From contig WRDC01000065.1 in NCBI GenBank assembly GCA_009783635.1, positions 1 through 8,062 of the forward strand: 8,062 bases of DNA, read 5' to 3'. This stretch comes from Methanimicrococcus sp. (GTDB lineage Archaea; Halobacteriota; Methanosarcinia; Methanosarcinales; Methanosarcinaceae). The notes under the pieces were generated by a model. The model saw nothing but the letters and a program-made list of their open reading frames with translations. It searched no databases and had not been told where the DNA came from. Each line of letters opens with the position of its first letter. The first letter of the stretch is position 1. Below are positions 1 through 5,557 of this stretch, piece by piece. The position numbers and the translations under genes are program-made.

Positions 1-53
1 CCGTCTTCAACGAGGTTGATGCCGCAGGTTGTACAGTTATCGACTTTTGTCAT
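1..53 (-). CDS. Partial small Zn-ribbon protein, N-terminus only (archaeal COG2888-like)
   Basis: Only the first 17 codons are in the window; the gene runs off the left edge. It reads MTKVDNCTTCGINLVEDG, with the last residue split by the edge. The CTTCG knuckle followed by INLVEDG is a typical first half of a zinc ribbon. It closely resembles the start of the small archaeal Zn-ribbon proteins predicted to bind RNA (COG2888), which in many archaea lie next to the gene for elongation factor 1-beta; that neighbour would be outside this window. The ATG at 53-51 is supported by a good ribosome-binding site, AGGAGA at 66-61, seven bases upstream. The gene is divergent from the membrane-protein gene at 306. 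That it is a gene start is fairly sure; the family is a judgement from 17 residues, and any other CxxCG protein is possible. Confidence 0.6.
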   Translation of the reverse strand, partial: MTKVDNCTTCGINLVED

Positions 54-97
54 AAATTCTTCTCCTGTAAAATGATAAATCAATTCTTAGAATTCAA

Positions 98-120
98 GCG
101 ACCGCTAAAAAAAGCGTCGC
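98..120 (-). promoter_or_regulatory. Hairpin in the leader of the Zn-ribbon gene
   Basis: GCGAC (98-102) pairs with GTCGC (116-120). After one unpaired C, GCT (104-106) pairs with AGC (113-115), closing a loop of six A on the plus strand (six U in the minus-strand transcript). It lies about 45 bases upstream of the start codon at 53, inside the likely 5' leader. A TATA-like TTTAAATC at 171-164 on the minus strand would put the transcript start near 141. The hairpin could be an operator, an mRNA stability element or a regulatory leader; nothing in the sequence decides between these. Confidence 0.4.
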
Positions 121-190
121 GATCTGAATCTCCTCAATATTGTCTTTGAAAAGAGTATCTTATGATTTAAAGTTTATTGCAGAAACGGGC

Positions 191-245
191 TTTTTTTAAA
201 AAGGAGCAAAAGGGAGATAAAGGGAAATAAAGAGAAGGACGGGCT
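191..245. repeat. Purine-rich tract with a 10-base repeat, flanked by ACGGGCT
   Basis: From 198 to 239 the plus strand has only three pyrimidines. Inside it are near-identical 10-base units, AGGGAGATAA (211-220) and AGGGAAATAA (221-230), followed by a more diverged AGAGAAGGAC (231-240). The tract lies between two copies of ACGGGCT, at 185-191 and 239-245. It is in the divergent intergenic region between the Zn-ribbon gene and the membrane-protein gene, and on the minus strand it is a pyrimidine tract. No gene is visible here. Confidence 0.6.
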
Positions 246-270
246 AAATTTTTAATAGTTGAATTTTCTA

Positions 271-278
271 TTTATTAT
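271..278 (+). promoter_or_regulatory. Possible archaeal TATA box for the membrane-protein gene
   Basis: TTTATTAT at 271-278 resembles an archaeal TATA element. A start site about 26 bases downstream of its centre would fall near 300, just before the TTG at 306, which would give a very short leader or a leaderless message. The surroundings are AT-rich, so similar strings occur by chance. Confidence 0.25.
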
Positions 279-305
279 CAATTATTTTCAATTCGCCATT
301 TTACA

Positions 306-803
306 TTGAATTTAATTTTTCCTATCATTTCACACAATATCCGTTTTCCAATCATAGAGGTGTTTTCTATCGCGCCGTTCAAAGATTCTTCCGACAAAAA
401 AAGATTTTCATTCACTTTATTCAAAAATAATTATTTGAAAACGTTCGCTCTGTCGTTACTTATGGCGTTCTTTTTTGTTTTCGCCATCTACGGCATTTAC
501 GGTATGCTTTCCGGAAAGACGATCGGGCCGCTGCCGCTTGCATTGGTGTTTTTGATTTTTGCCATTCTTTTCGTTGTCGGCTATGAGTTCTGCAGTTCCC
601 GCCTCGCCCGAAAATCCACCGCGCTTCTTGCCGGATTTGTGGCGGCTTTCGTTATCACGATTGTGATTCTGGCCCTCACCGAATTTGTCGTCATGGCGAT
701 AGCCGGCGACATTATAAGAATCGGCTGGCAAATATTCGTGATTGCCATCGCGTTCTTCATGATCGTGTCCGTTATCATTTTGAAATATGCCGAAAATTTC
801 TGA
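306..803 (+). CDS. Unknown integral membrane protein with four predicted helices
   Basis: I do not recognise a family. The frame is open for 165 codons from a TTG at 306. Four hydrophobic helices are visible at about residues 44-68, 73-94, 105-133 and 140-159, separated by short charged turns such as SSRLARKS (97-104). The first 43 residues are polar and basic (KDSSDKKRF at 26-34) and probably cytoplasmic. The start is uncertain: there is no ATG before residue 53 (position 462) and no convincing Shine-Dalgarno at 306. A GTG at 360 (residue 19) and a TTG at 435 (residue 44) are alternatives. G- and C-ending codons in the helices look like those of the other genes, which supports real coding. 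The gene stands alone on the plus strand, and a hairpin plus T tract immediately ends it. No function is inferred. Confidence 0.7.
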   Translation: MNLIFPIISHNIRFPIIEVFSIAPFKDSSDKKRFSFTLFKNNYLKTFALSLLMAFFFVFAIYGIYGMLSGKTIGPLPLALVFLIFAILFVVGYEFCSSRLARKSTALLAGFVAAFVITIVILALTEFVVMAIAGDIIRIGWQIFVIAIAFFMIVSVIILKYAENF

Positions 804-845
804 TTCGGCTGTTGGTTTCCTTTTTTTCTTTTTTTTTCTTTTTTT
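789..845 (+). terminator. Hairpin over the stop codon followed by a U-rich tract
   Basis: GCCGAA (789-794) pairs perfectly with TTCGGC (804-809) across a nine-base loop that contains the TGA stop at 801-803. Ten bases later the transcript enters a run that is almost entirely U with a few C. This would terminate transcription either as a hairpin-plus-U signal or, in an archaeon, as a U-rich tract used by the aCPSF1/FttA pathway. Confidence 0.6.
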
Positions 846-989
846 GTTACCATTTTCTCTTTTTTTTGTTACCGCTTTCTCTTTTTTTCTTTTTTTCTCT
901 CTCTTGTCGCCGTTTTCTCTTTTTCTCCTTTTTTCCTTTTTCCTTTTTCTCCTTTTTTCCTTTTTCTTTTTTTCATCTTCGTTTCTTTT
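816..989 (+). repeat. 174-base nearly pure pyrimidine tract with internal direct repeats
   Basis: The plus strand is T with scattered C over about 174 bases, with only a handful of purines. These cluster in repeated GTTACC or GTCGCC motifs: GTTACC at 846 and 868 (22 bases apart, each followed by TTTCTCT), and GTCGCCG at 906. A second repeat, CTCCTTTTTTCC, occurs at 925 and 949 (24 bases apart). The tract follows the membrane-protein gene. Open frames through it encode only Phe, Ser and Leu runs, so I do not treat it as coding. From 990 to the grpE promoter at 1092 the sequence is AT-rich with no gene seen. Confidence 0.75.
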
Positions 990-1084
990 GGAAATATCTG
1001 TGAAATACCCCTGAATAACTTACACTATCCTTAGGTTAATGTTTCAACTGATTTTGTTTATTTTTCATTGATATCGTGTTTTTA

Positions 1085-1100
1085 CAAAAAGTATATATAT
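1085..1100 (+). promoter_or_regulatory. Archaeal-type promoter (BRE plus TATA box) for grpE
   Basis: TATATATAT at 1092-1100 is preceded by the A-rich CAAAAAG (1085-1091), which fits a TFB recognition element followed by a TATA box. Transcription would start near 1122, leaving a leader of about 28 bases that ends in the Shine-Dalgarno GAGG (1139-1142), eight bases before the grpE ATG. No bacterial CIRCE operator and no convincing sigma-70 or sigma-32 pair is visible here. The promoter presumably serves both grpE and dnaK. Confidence 0.55.
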
Positions 1101-1150
1101 GATTAGTAAATTCTACTCTTTGTTCAATTAATTACTCTGAGGATTTTAGG

Positions 1151-1777
1151 ATGAAAAAAATGAATTATGACAAAAAAAATGATGATGTTCTCCGCGAAGA
1201 AGACGCTGCTTCTTCGGAAGATTCCTTCATTTCTGACCGCATCCCCGAAGAGGACAGCACAGACAGAGCTTTTGAAGAACCTTTGGAAGACGGATTCGAT
1301 TCCGAAAGTTTTTCCGAAAATGCCGCTTTAATGAAAAAGGTCGAAGACCTGACTTCCGCTTATCTGACCCTTGCGGCGGATTTTGAAAATTATAAAAAGC
1401 GCAATTCCAAACACATAGAAGATGTCAAAAAATTTGCCGCTGAACCTTTGATGAAAGATTTGGTCGAAGTGGCGGACAATTTTGAACGCGCAATCGCGTC
1501 CGCGGGCAGCGGCGGAACAAACAAGGATTCTCTTTCGGAGGGCATTAAAAATACGCACCGCCAATTCGTTACCTTCTTGGAATCCCACGGCCTGACCAAA
1601 ATCCCGTCGGAACCCGGAACAGAATTTGACCCGCATCTTCACGAAGCCGTCGCGCAAATCCCGACGAATGAACACCCGGAAGAGACCGTTTTGGCTGTTC
1701 TCAAGCCGGGGTATATGCTTCACGGCAAAGTCATCCGCCCGGCAACTGTTACGATTTCCGTTTCAAAAGATGACTGA
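1151..1777 (+). CDS. grpE: GrpE, nucleotide exchange factor for DnaK
   Basis: GrpE is a cytoplasmic dimer that releases ADP from DnaK and so resets the Hsp70 cycle. At 208 residues it has normal length. Residues 1-58 form an acidic, low-complexity tail. A long helix follows (about 59-115) with the family signature ADFENYKKR (76-84) and VADNFERAI (107-115). The C-terminal beta domain carries GTEFDPHLHEAV (156-167) and the motif GYMLHGKVIRPATVTIS (187-203). The ATG at 1151 has GAGG eight bases upstream; a second ATG lies three codons in. It is the first gene of the chaperone cluster, directly behind a TATA-type promoter and 116 bases before dnaK on the same strand. No truncation or missing core motif is seen. 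Confidence 0.97.
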   Translation: MKKMNYDKKNDDVLREEDAASSEDSFISDRIPEEDSTDRAFEEPLEDGFDSESFSENAALMKKVEDLTSAYLTLAADFENYKKRNSKHIEDVKKFAAEPLMKDLVEVADNFERAIASAGSGGTNKDSLSEGIKNTHRQFVTFLESHGLTKIPSEPGTEFDPHLHEAVAQIPTNEHPEETVLAVLKPGYMLHGKVIRPATVTISVSKDD

Positions 1778-1880
1778 AAAGACGAAACTGAAAATGACGA
1801 ATCCGAAAAGACCAAATTATGATTCTTATGAATACTGAATTTTCAACAAAAATGAAAAAAATTAAAACTGTTTCAAAAAC

Positions 1881-1887
1881 AAGGTGA
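1881..1887 (+). promoter_or_regulatory. Ribosome-binding site of dnaK (AAGGTGA)
   Basis: AAGGTGA sits six bases before the dnaK ATG at 1894. The GGTGA core pairs with the archaeal 16S 3' end and fixes the start. The rest of the 116-base grpE-dnaK spacer is A-rich and shows no terminator and no strong promoter, which fits co-transcription of the two genes. Confidence 0.75.
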
Positions 1888-1893
1888 ATAAAA

Positions 1894-3771
1894 ATGTCAA
1901 AAATCTTAGGTATTGACCTCGGTACAACCAATTCCTGTATGGCTGTCATGGAAGGCAGCGAACCCACCGTTCTTCCCAACGCGGAAGGCGGAAGAACAAC
2001 ACCGTCGGTTGTCGGCTTCTCCAAAAAGGGTGAAAAGCTCGTCGGCCAAATCGCAAAGAGACAAGCCGTCTCTAACTCCAAAAACACTGTCCAGTCCATC
2101 AAAAGACAGATGGGTGATCCCAACTACAAAGTCACATTAAACGACAAGACCTATCCCCCGCAGGAAATTTCATCCATGATCCTCCAGAAGTTAAAAGCGG
2201 ACGCAGAGGCTTATCTCGGTGAAACCATTACGCAGGCCGTCATTACCGTTCCCGCGTATTTCAACGACGCTCAAAGACAAGCCACAAAGGATGCCGGAAC
2301 GATTGCGGGTTTGGATGTTTTGAGAATCATCAACGAGCCGACGGCAGCCGCTTTGGCATACGGCCTTGACAAAGAAGAAGGCAGCAAAGACCAGAAAATT
2401 TTTGTTTACGACTTGGGCGGCGGTACATTCGACGTTTCCATTTTGGAAATCGGCGACGGCGTCTTTGAAGTTTTGTCCACCAGCGGCGACACACGCCTCG
2501 GCGGCGATGACTTTGACAACAGAATCGTTGATTATCTGGTTGCCAAATTCAAAGAATCCCATGGCACCGACCTTTCCAAAGACTTGGCCGCGCTCCAGCG
2601 TTTGAAGGACGCCGCCGAAAAAGCCAAAATAGAGCTTTCCGGCGTGACCAACACCAACATCAACTTACCGTTTATCGCTCTGGGTCCGGACGGCGACCAG
2701 CTCCATATGGACATCGATTTGACCCGCGCTCAATTCGAAAAGATGACCGAAGACCTTTTGGACAAAACACTGAACTCCATGCGTCAGGCATTGAGCGATG
2801 CCAAATTGGACATTGACAAAATCGACAAAGTCATTTTGGTCGGCGGTTCGACAAGAATGCCGGCCGTTGTTGAGCTGATTGAAAAGTTCACGCAAAAAAA
2901 GCCGTATAAGAACATCAACCCCGATGAAGCCGTCGCTGTCGGCGCAGCCATTCAGGCCGGCGTCTTGTCCGGCGACATCAAAGACATCCTTCTTTTGGAT
3001 GTTATCCCGCTGACGCTTGGTATCGAAACTCTCGGCGGCGTTTCCACCCCCCTCATCGAGAGAAATACAACGATTCCGACCAAGAAGGGTCAAGTCTTCT
3101 CCACCGCCGCGAACAACCAAACCTCTGTCGAGATCCATGTTCTTCAAGGCGAGCGCAGTGTCGCTTCCGGCAACAAAACACTCGGACGGTTCATTCTGGA
3201 CGGTATCCCGCCGGCGCCCCGCGGCATTCCTCAAGTCGAGGTGACGTTTGACATTGACGCCAACGGTATCCTTCACGTCGACGCCAAAGACCTCGGCACC
3301 GGCAAGAAGCAATCCATCACGATTCAGAAACCGGGCGGATTGTCCGACGAAGAAATTGACCGTATGGTAAAAGACGCGGAACTCCACGCCGAGGAAGACA
3401 AGAAGAAGAAGGAAGAAATTGATATCCGCAACAATGCGGATTCGCTCTTAAACGCCGCCGAAAAAGCGGTTTCGCAAGCTTCCGAAGACCTCGGTATTAC
3501 GGCCGACCAAAAAGGTGCCGCCGAAAAAGCAATAGCTGAATTAAAAACGGCTCTTGAGGGAACGAATATCGACGAAATCAAAGCCAAGTCCGAAGCGTTG
3601 GAAAATGCCGTTTACCCGATTTCCGAAGCCATGTACAGAAAAGCTTCCGAAGCTTATCAAGCCGGCGCCGATGCGGGCGCCGATGCGGAATCCGAAGCCT
3701 CCCAAAAAGACCAAACCGCGAATGACGACGATGCGGTGGATGCCGAATTTGAGGAGAACAAAAAGGAATAA
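1894..3771 (+). CDS. dnaK: DnaK, Hsp70 chaperone
   Basis: DnaK is the ATP-driven cytoplasmic chaperone that binds exposed hydrophobic peptides and works with DnaJ and GrpE. It has 625 residues, full length. The actin-like ATPase domain shows IDLGTTNSC (7-15), NEPTAAALAYG (147-157), DLGGGTFDVS (173-182) and VGGSTRMPAVVELIE (316-330). The linker is DILLLDVIPLTLGIET (364-379), followed by the beta-sandwich substrate domain, a helical lid and an acidic end with DAVDAEFEE (613-621). The roughly 24-residue insert of Gram-negative DnaKs near residue 75 is absent (RQMGDPNYKV), the form found in Gram-positive bacteria and in methanogens with DnaK. Two small departures are Ile371 in the linker, where most homologues have Thr, and RLGG (201-204) where HLGG is commoner. 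Residues 590-603 hold a short Ala-Gly-Asp repeat. The start is fixed by AAGGTGA. Confidence 0.98.
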   Translation: MSKILGIDLGTTNSCMAVMEGSEPTVLPNAEGGRTTPSVVGFSKKGEKLVGQIAKRQAVSNSKNTVQSIKRQMGDPNYKVTLNDKTYPPQEISSMILQKLKADAEAYLGETITQAVITVPAYFNDAQRQATKDAGTIAGLDVLRIINEPTAAALAYGLDKEEGSKDQKIFVYDLGGGTFDVSILEIGDGVFEVLSTSGDTRLGGDDFDNRIVDYLVAKFKESHGTDLSKDLAALQRLKDAAEKAKIELSGVTNTNINLPFIALGPDGDQLHMDIDLTRAQFEKMTEDLLDKTLNSMRQALSDAKLDIDKIDKVILVGGSTRMPAVVELIEKFTQKKPYKNINPDEAVAVGAAIQAGVLSGDIKDILLLDVIPLTLGIETLGGVSTPLIERNTTIPTKKGQVFSTAANNQTSVEIHVLQGERSVASGNKTLGRFILDGIPPAPRGIPQVEVTFDIDANGILHVDAKDLGTGKKQSITIQKPGGLSDEEIDRMVKDAELHAEEDKKKKEEIDIRNNADSLLNAAEKAVSQASEDLGITADQKGAAEKAIAELKTALEGTNIDEIKAKSEALENAVYPISEAMYRKASEAYQAGADAGADAESEASQKDQTANDDDAVDAEFEENKKE

Positions 3772-3815
3772 AAGGTATAAAAATAACGGCATTAAAACAA
3801 TTCATCACAATTATA

Positions 3816-3839
3816 GCCGGCATTTCTTAATTCGGCTAA
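3816..3839 (+). other. Weak hairpin just after dnaK
   Basis: TAGCCG pairs with CGGCTA across a 13-base loop, about 45 bases after the dnaK stop. No T run follows on the plus strand, so it is a poor intrinsic terminator; it may instead protect the 3' end of the dnaK message. Confidence 0.3.
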
Positions 3840-3855
3840 AATTCAAATTTATTCT

Positions 3856-3875
3856 GCGCTGTTTTCAAACGGCGC
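3856..3875 (+). other. Compact stem-loop before the A/C tract
   Basis: GCGC-T-GTTT pairs with AAAC-G-GCGC, about eight pairs including one G-T wobble, with a very small loop. It directly precedes an almost G-free stretch and is not followed by T residues. It could act as a 3' barrier to exonucleases; the role is unknown. Confidence 0.4.
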
Positions 3876-3878
3876 GGG

Positions 3879-4084
3879 ATAAATAAAAAACACCCCAACC
3901 CCATCAAAAACCAACATAAAACCAACCCCAAACAAAACCAAAAAACCAAACAAACAAAACCACACAAACAACAAAACCAAAAAACCAAACAAGCAAAACC
4001 ACACAAACAACAAAACCAAAAAACCAAACAAAACCCCAAACAAAACCCTATAAAAACGATAAACTCAAAAACAAAACCACACCT
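3879..4084. repeat. A/C tract almost free of G, with a 39-base tandem repeat
   Basis: Over about 206 bases the plus strand has only two G (3993 and 4058) and few T. Inside it a 39-base unit that begins AAAACCAAAAAACCAAAC starts at 3934, 3973 and 4012. The first two copies are complete and differ at one base (A or G at 3993 or its equivalent); the third is partial. As RNA the tract would be unstructured. On the minus strand it is G/T-rich with several GGGG and GG runs. It lies in the 562-base spacer between dnaK and dnaJ. A minus-strand frame through it gives only Cys, Phe, Trp and Leu repeats and is not credible as a gene. Confidence 0.75.
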
Positions 4085-4111
4085 GTATTTCACTCAAATA
4101 CAAAGTGAAGA

Positions 4112-4145
4112 ACATCCGCCGTACAAAGTTTCGGCGGAGGTTTTT
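4112..4145 (+). terminator. Terminator-like hairpin between dnaK and dnaJ
   Basis: TCCGCCG (4115-4121) pairs with CGGCGGA (4132-4138) across a ten-base loop. Two more pairs lie beyond a mismatch (AC at 4112-4113 with GT at 4140-4141), and five T follow at 4141-4145. This is a good hairpin-plus-U signal and probably ends most grpE-dnaK transcripts before dnaJ. It is the strongest terminator-like element in the spacer. Confidence 0.6.
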
Positions 4146-4148
4146 CAG

Positions 4149-4258
4149 TTCCCGATAAATTTTTTACCCGCCGTTCCCGATTGTCGTCGAATCGGATATG
4201 TTTTTATCGGATGTTTTCTTTTACACACAATTCAGTTTCTTAATGACAAATTCCCGAT
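4149..4258. promoter_or_regulatory. Cluster of TTCCCGAT and ATCGGAT motifs upstream of dnaJ
   Basis: The 8-mer TTCCCGAT occurs three times (4149-4156, 4174-4181, 4251-4258) and ATCGGAT twice (4191-4197, 4206-4212). They form nested inverted repeats: CCGATAAA (4152-4159) with TTTATCGG (4203-4210), enclosing CCGATT (4177-4182) with AATCGG (4190-4195). Such a set of half-sites close before a heat-shock gene suggests binding sites for a regulator, or a folded leader. The true dnaJ promoter is not obvious, and I cannot name the regulator. Confidence 0.45.
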
Positions 4259-4263
4259 TATCA

Positions 4264-4317
4264 ATTATCACCATTATCACCATTATCACTATTATCACTA
4301 TTAGCACCATTATCATT
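4264..4317 (+). repeat. Six tandem copies of the 9-base unit ATTATCACC
   Basis: The units run without gaps: ATTATCACC twice, ATTATCACT twice, ATTAGCACC, then ATTATCATT. The array ends 16 bases before the dnaJ ATG and so lies in its leader if transcription starts upstream. It is a short microsatellite and would vary in copy number by slippage. The ATCACC core equals part of the 16S rRNA 3' end (the anti-Shine-Dalgarno region), so the RNA could pair with GGTGA-type ribosome-binding sites; that is speculation. Confidence 0.85.
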
Positions 4318-4333
4318 CGCACAAAGGGTTTTT

Positions 4334-5503
4334 ATGACGACAAAAAAAGATTATTATGAAATCCTCAGCGTCACAAAAGAGGCAACGGACGAAGAGATCA
4401 AAAAGAGTTACCGGAAACTTGCCATGCAGTACCATCCGGACAAAAATGATTCTCCCGACGCGGAAGAAAAGTTCAAAGAGATTTCCGAAGCTTACGCGGT
4501 CCTTTCCGACCCTGAAAAACGCGCATCTTATGACCGCTTCGGCCACGCCGGTTTTGACAGCCGCTATTCTCAGGAAGATATTTTCAAAGGCGCCGACTTC
4601 AGTGACTTCGGTGATATTTTCGGCGACATCTTCGGCAGCATATTCGGCGGCGGTTTTGGCGGCAGCCGCAGCAGAGGCCCCCAGCGCGGCGCGGACCTTC
4701 AATATGAACTGCGCCTGACTTTTATGGAAGCTTACAAAGGAAAGACGGTTGAGATCGTTGTTCCGAAAATCATTCTGTGTGACAGTTGTTCCGGAACCGG
4801 CGCAAAACCCGGAACGGTTGCCAAATCCTGCCCCCAATGCCGCGGCCTCGGCACCGCTTCTAAAACCATCCAAACGCCGTTCGGAAATATGGTGTCCCAG
4901 TCCACCTGCCCGACTTGTCACGGCAGCGGCAAGATGATTGAAACGCCCTGCCCGAAGTGTTCCGGCAAGAGCAAAGTCAGCTCCACAAAGAAAATTTCCG
5001 TGACCGTTCCGGCCGGCGCCGACAGCGGTATGCGCCTGCGCTTCCCCGGCGAAGGCAATGCCGGTGATCCGGGAATGGCTGCCGGCGACTTGTATGTATT
5101 TATCCGCATGACGCCCGACAGTCACTTTGTCCGCGAAGGCGACGACGTTTATACCACCATTGATTTGAATTTCGTGCAGGCGGCGCTTGGGACCGACGTC
5201 ACTGTCAAAACGCTTGGCGGCGACGTGACAATGACGGTTCCGGAAGGGACGCAGAACGCCGGCACATTCCGTTTGAGAGGAAAAGGTTTTCCACGCGTGA
5301 ACAGTAAAACCGTCGGCGACCAATACGTCACCGTTCATTTGGTCACGCCGAGCAACCTGTCCGCGGAACAGCGCAAGCTTTTGGAAGATTTCGCCAAGTC
5401 CTCGGGTTTTGAAGCCACTACAAAAGCCGGCGCCAAAAAGAAAGGAAAAAAAGAGGGAAAAGGCGGTTTTTTCAGTAAAATGAAAGAAGCGTTCGAAGAT
5501 TAA
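4334..5503 (+). CDS. dnaJ: DnaJ, Hsp40 co-chaperone (type I)
   Basis: DnaJ delivers unfolded clients to DnaK and stimulates its ATPase. It has 389 residues, normal for a type I Hsp40. The J domain (about 6-70) carries HPD at 34-36. A Gly/Phe-rich linker follows (about 91-118), containing FGSIFGGGFGG. The zinc-binding domain has four CxxCxGxG-type repeats: CDSCSGTG (149-156), CPQCRGLG (166-173), CPTCHGSG (192-199) and CPKCSGKS (206-213). The last lacks its final Gly but keeps both Cys. C-terminal beta domains follow, with PAGADSGMRLRFPGEG (226-241), and a Lys-rich tail (365-376) ends in FFSKMKEAFED. The ribosome-binding site is weak: AAAGGG at 4323-4328, five bases before the ATG. The gene is 562 bases from dnaK, an unusually long gap for this cluster, and probably has its own promoter. 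Confidence 0.97.
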   Translation: MTTKKDYYEILSVTKEATDEEIKKSYRKLAMQYHPDKNDSPDAEEKFKEISEAYAVLSDPEKRASYDRFGHAGFDSRYSQEDIFKGADFSDFGDIFGDIFGSIFGGGFGGSRSRGPQRGADLQYELRLTFMEAYKGKTVEIVVPKIILCDSCSGTGAKPGTVAKSCPQCRGLGTASKTIQTPFGNMVSQSTCPTCHGSGKMIETPCPKCSGKSKVSSTKKISVTVPAGADSGMRLRFPGEGNAGDPGMAAGDLYVFIRMTPDSHFVREGDDVYTTIDLNFVQAALGTDVTVKTLGGDVTMTVPEGTQNAGTFRLRGKGFPRVNSKTVGDQYVTVHLVTPSNLSAEQRKLLEDFAKSSGFEATTKAGAKKKGKKEGKGGFFSKMKEAFED

Positions 5504-5557
5504 AAGGCTCTTCGGCAGCATTTTTCATTTTCACCGGCGCAAAAAACCGCTCAACGC
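5504..5557. terminator. Convergent terminator region between dnaJ and the CPBP gene
   Basis: The 54 bases between the two facing stop codons hold T-rich runs for both directions: ATTTTTCATTTT at 5519-5530 for dnaJ, and six A at 5541-5546, read as T6, for the minus-strand gene. A small GCT/AGC stem precedes the dnaJ run. This looks like a compact two-way end signal of the U-rich archaeal kind. Confidence 0.4.

Noticed and set aside
787..1014. Frames through the pyrimidine tract encoding Phe/Leu/Ser runs
   Set aside because: They result from T/C-rich DNA and lack a start signal; the tract behaves as intergenic sequence.
1000..1150. CIRCE operator for HrcA or a sigma-32 promoter ahead of grpE
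   Set aside because: No TTAGCACTC/GAGTGCTAA pair is present, and a TATA element fits the spacing better.
1770..1838. 22-codon frame overlapping the grpE stop codon (ATGACTGA)
   Set aside because: Short, highly charged, no ribosome-binding site of its own beyond the end of grpE; more likely spacer sequence.
2665..3387. 240-codon open frame opposite dnaK
   Set aside because: Antisense shadow of dnaK with no recognisable motifs.
3934..4050. Possible CRISPR array from the 39-base repeat
   Set aside because: The units are directly joined without unique spacers and are low-complexity; no cas gene is present.
3836..4093. Minus-strand frame of 85 codons through the A/C tract, rich in Cys, Phe, Trp and Leu with a 13-residue repeat
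   Set aside because: The composition simply reflects the low-complexity DNA. It begins with GTG, has no ribosome-binding site and shows no protein-like conservation pattern.
4313..5521. 402-codon open frame opposite dnaJ
   Set aside because: It is the antisense shadow of a gene with strong GC-ending codons. It has no domain or ribosome-binding site, while dnaJ is certain.
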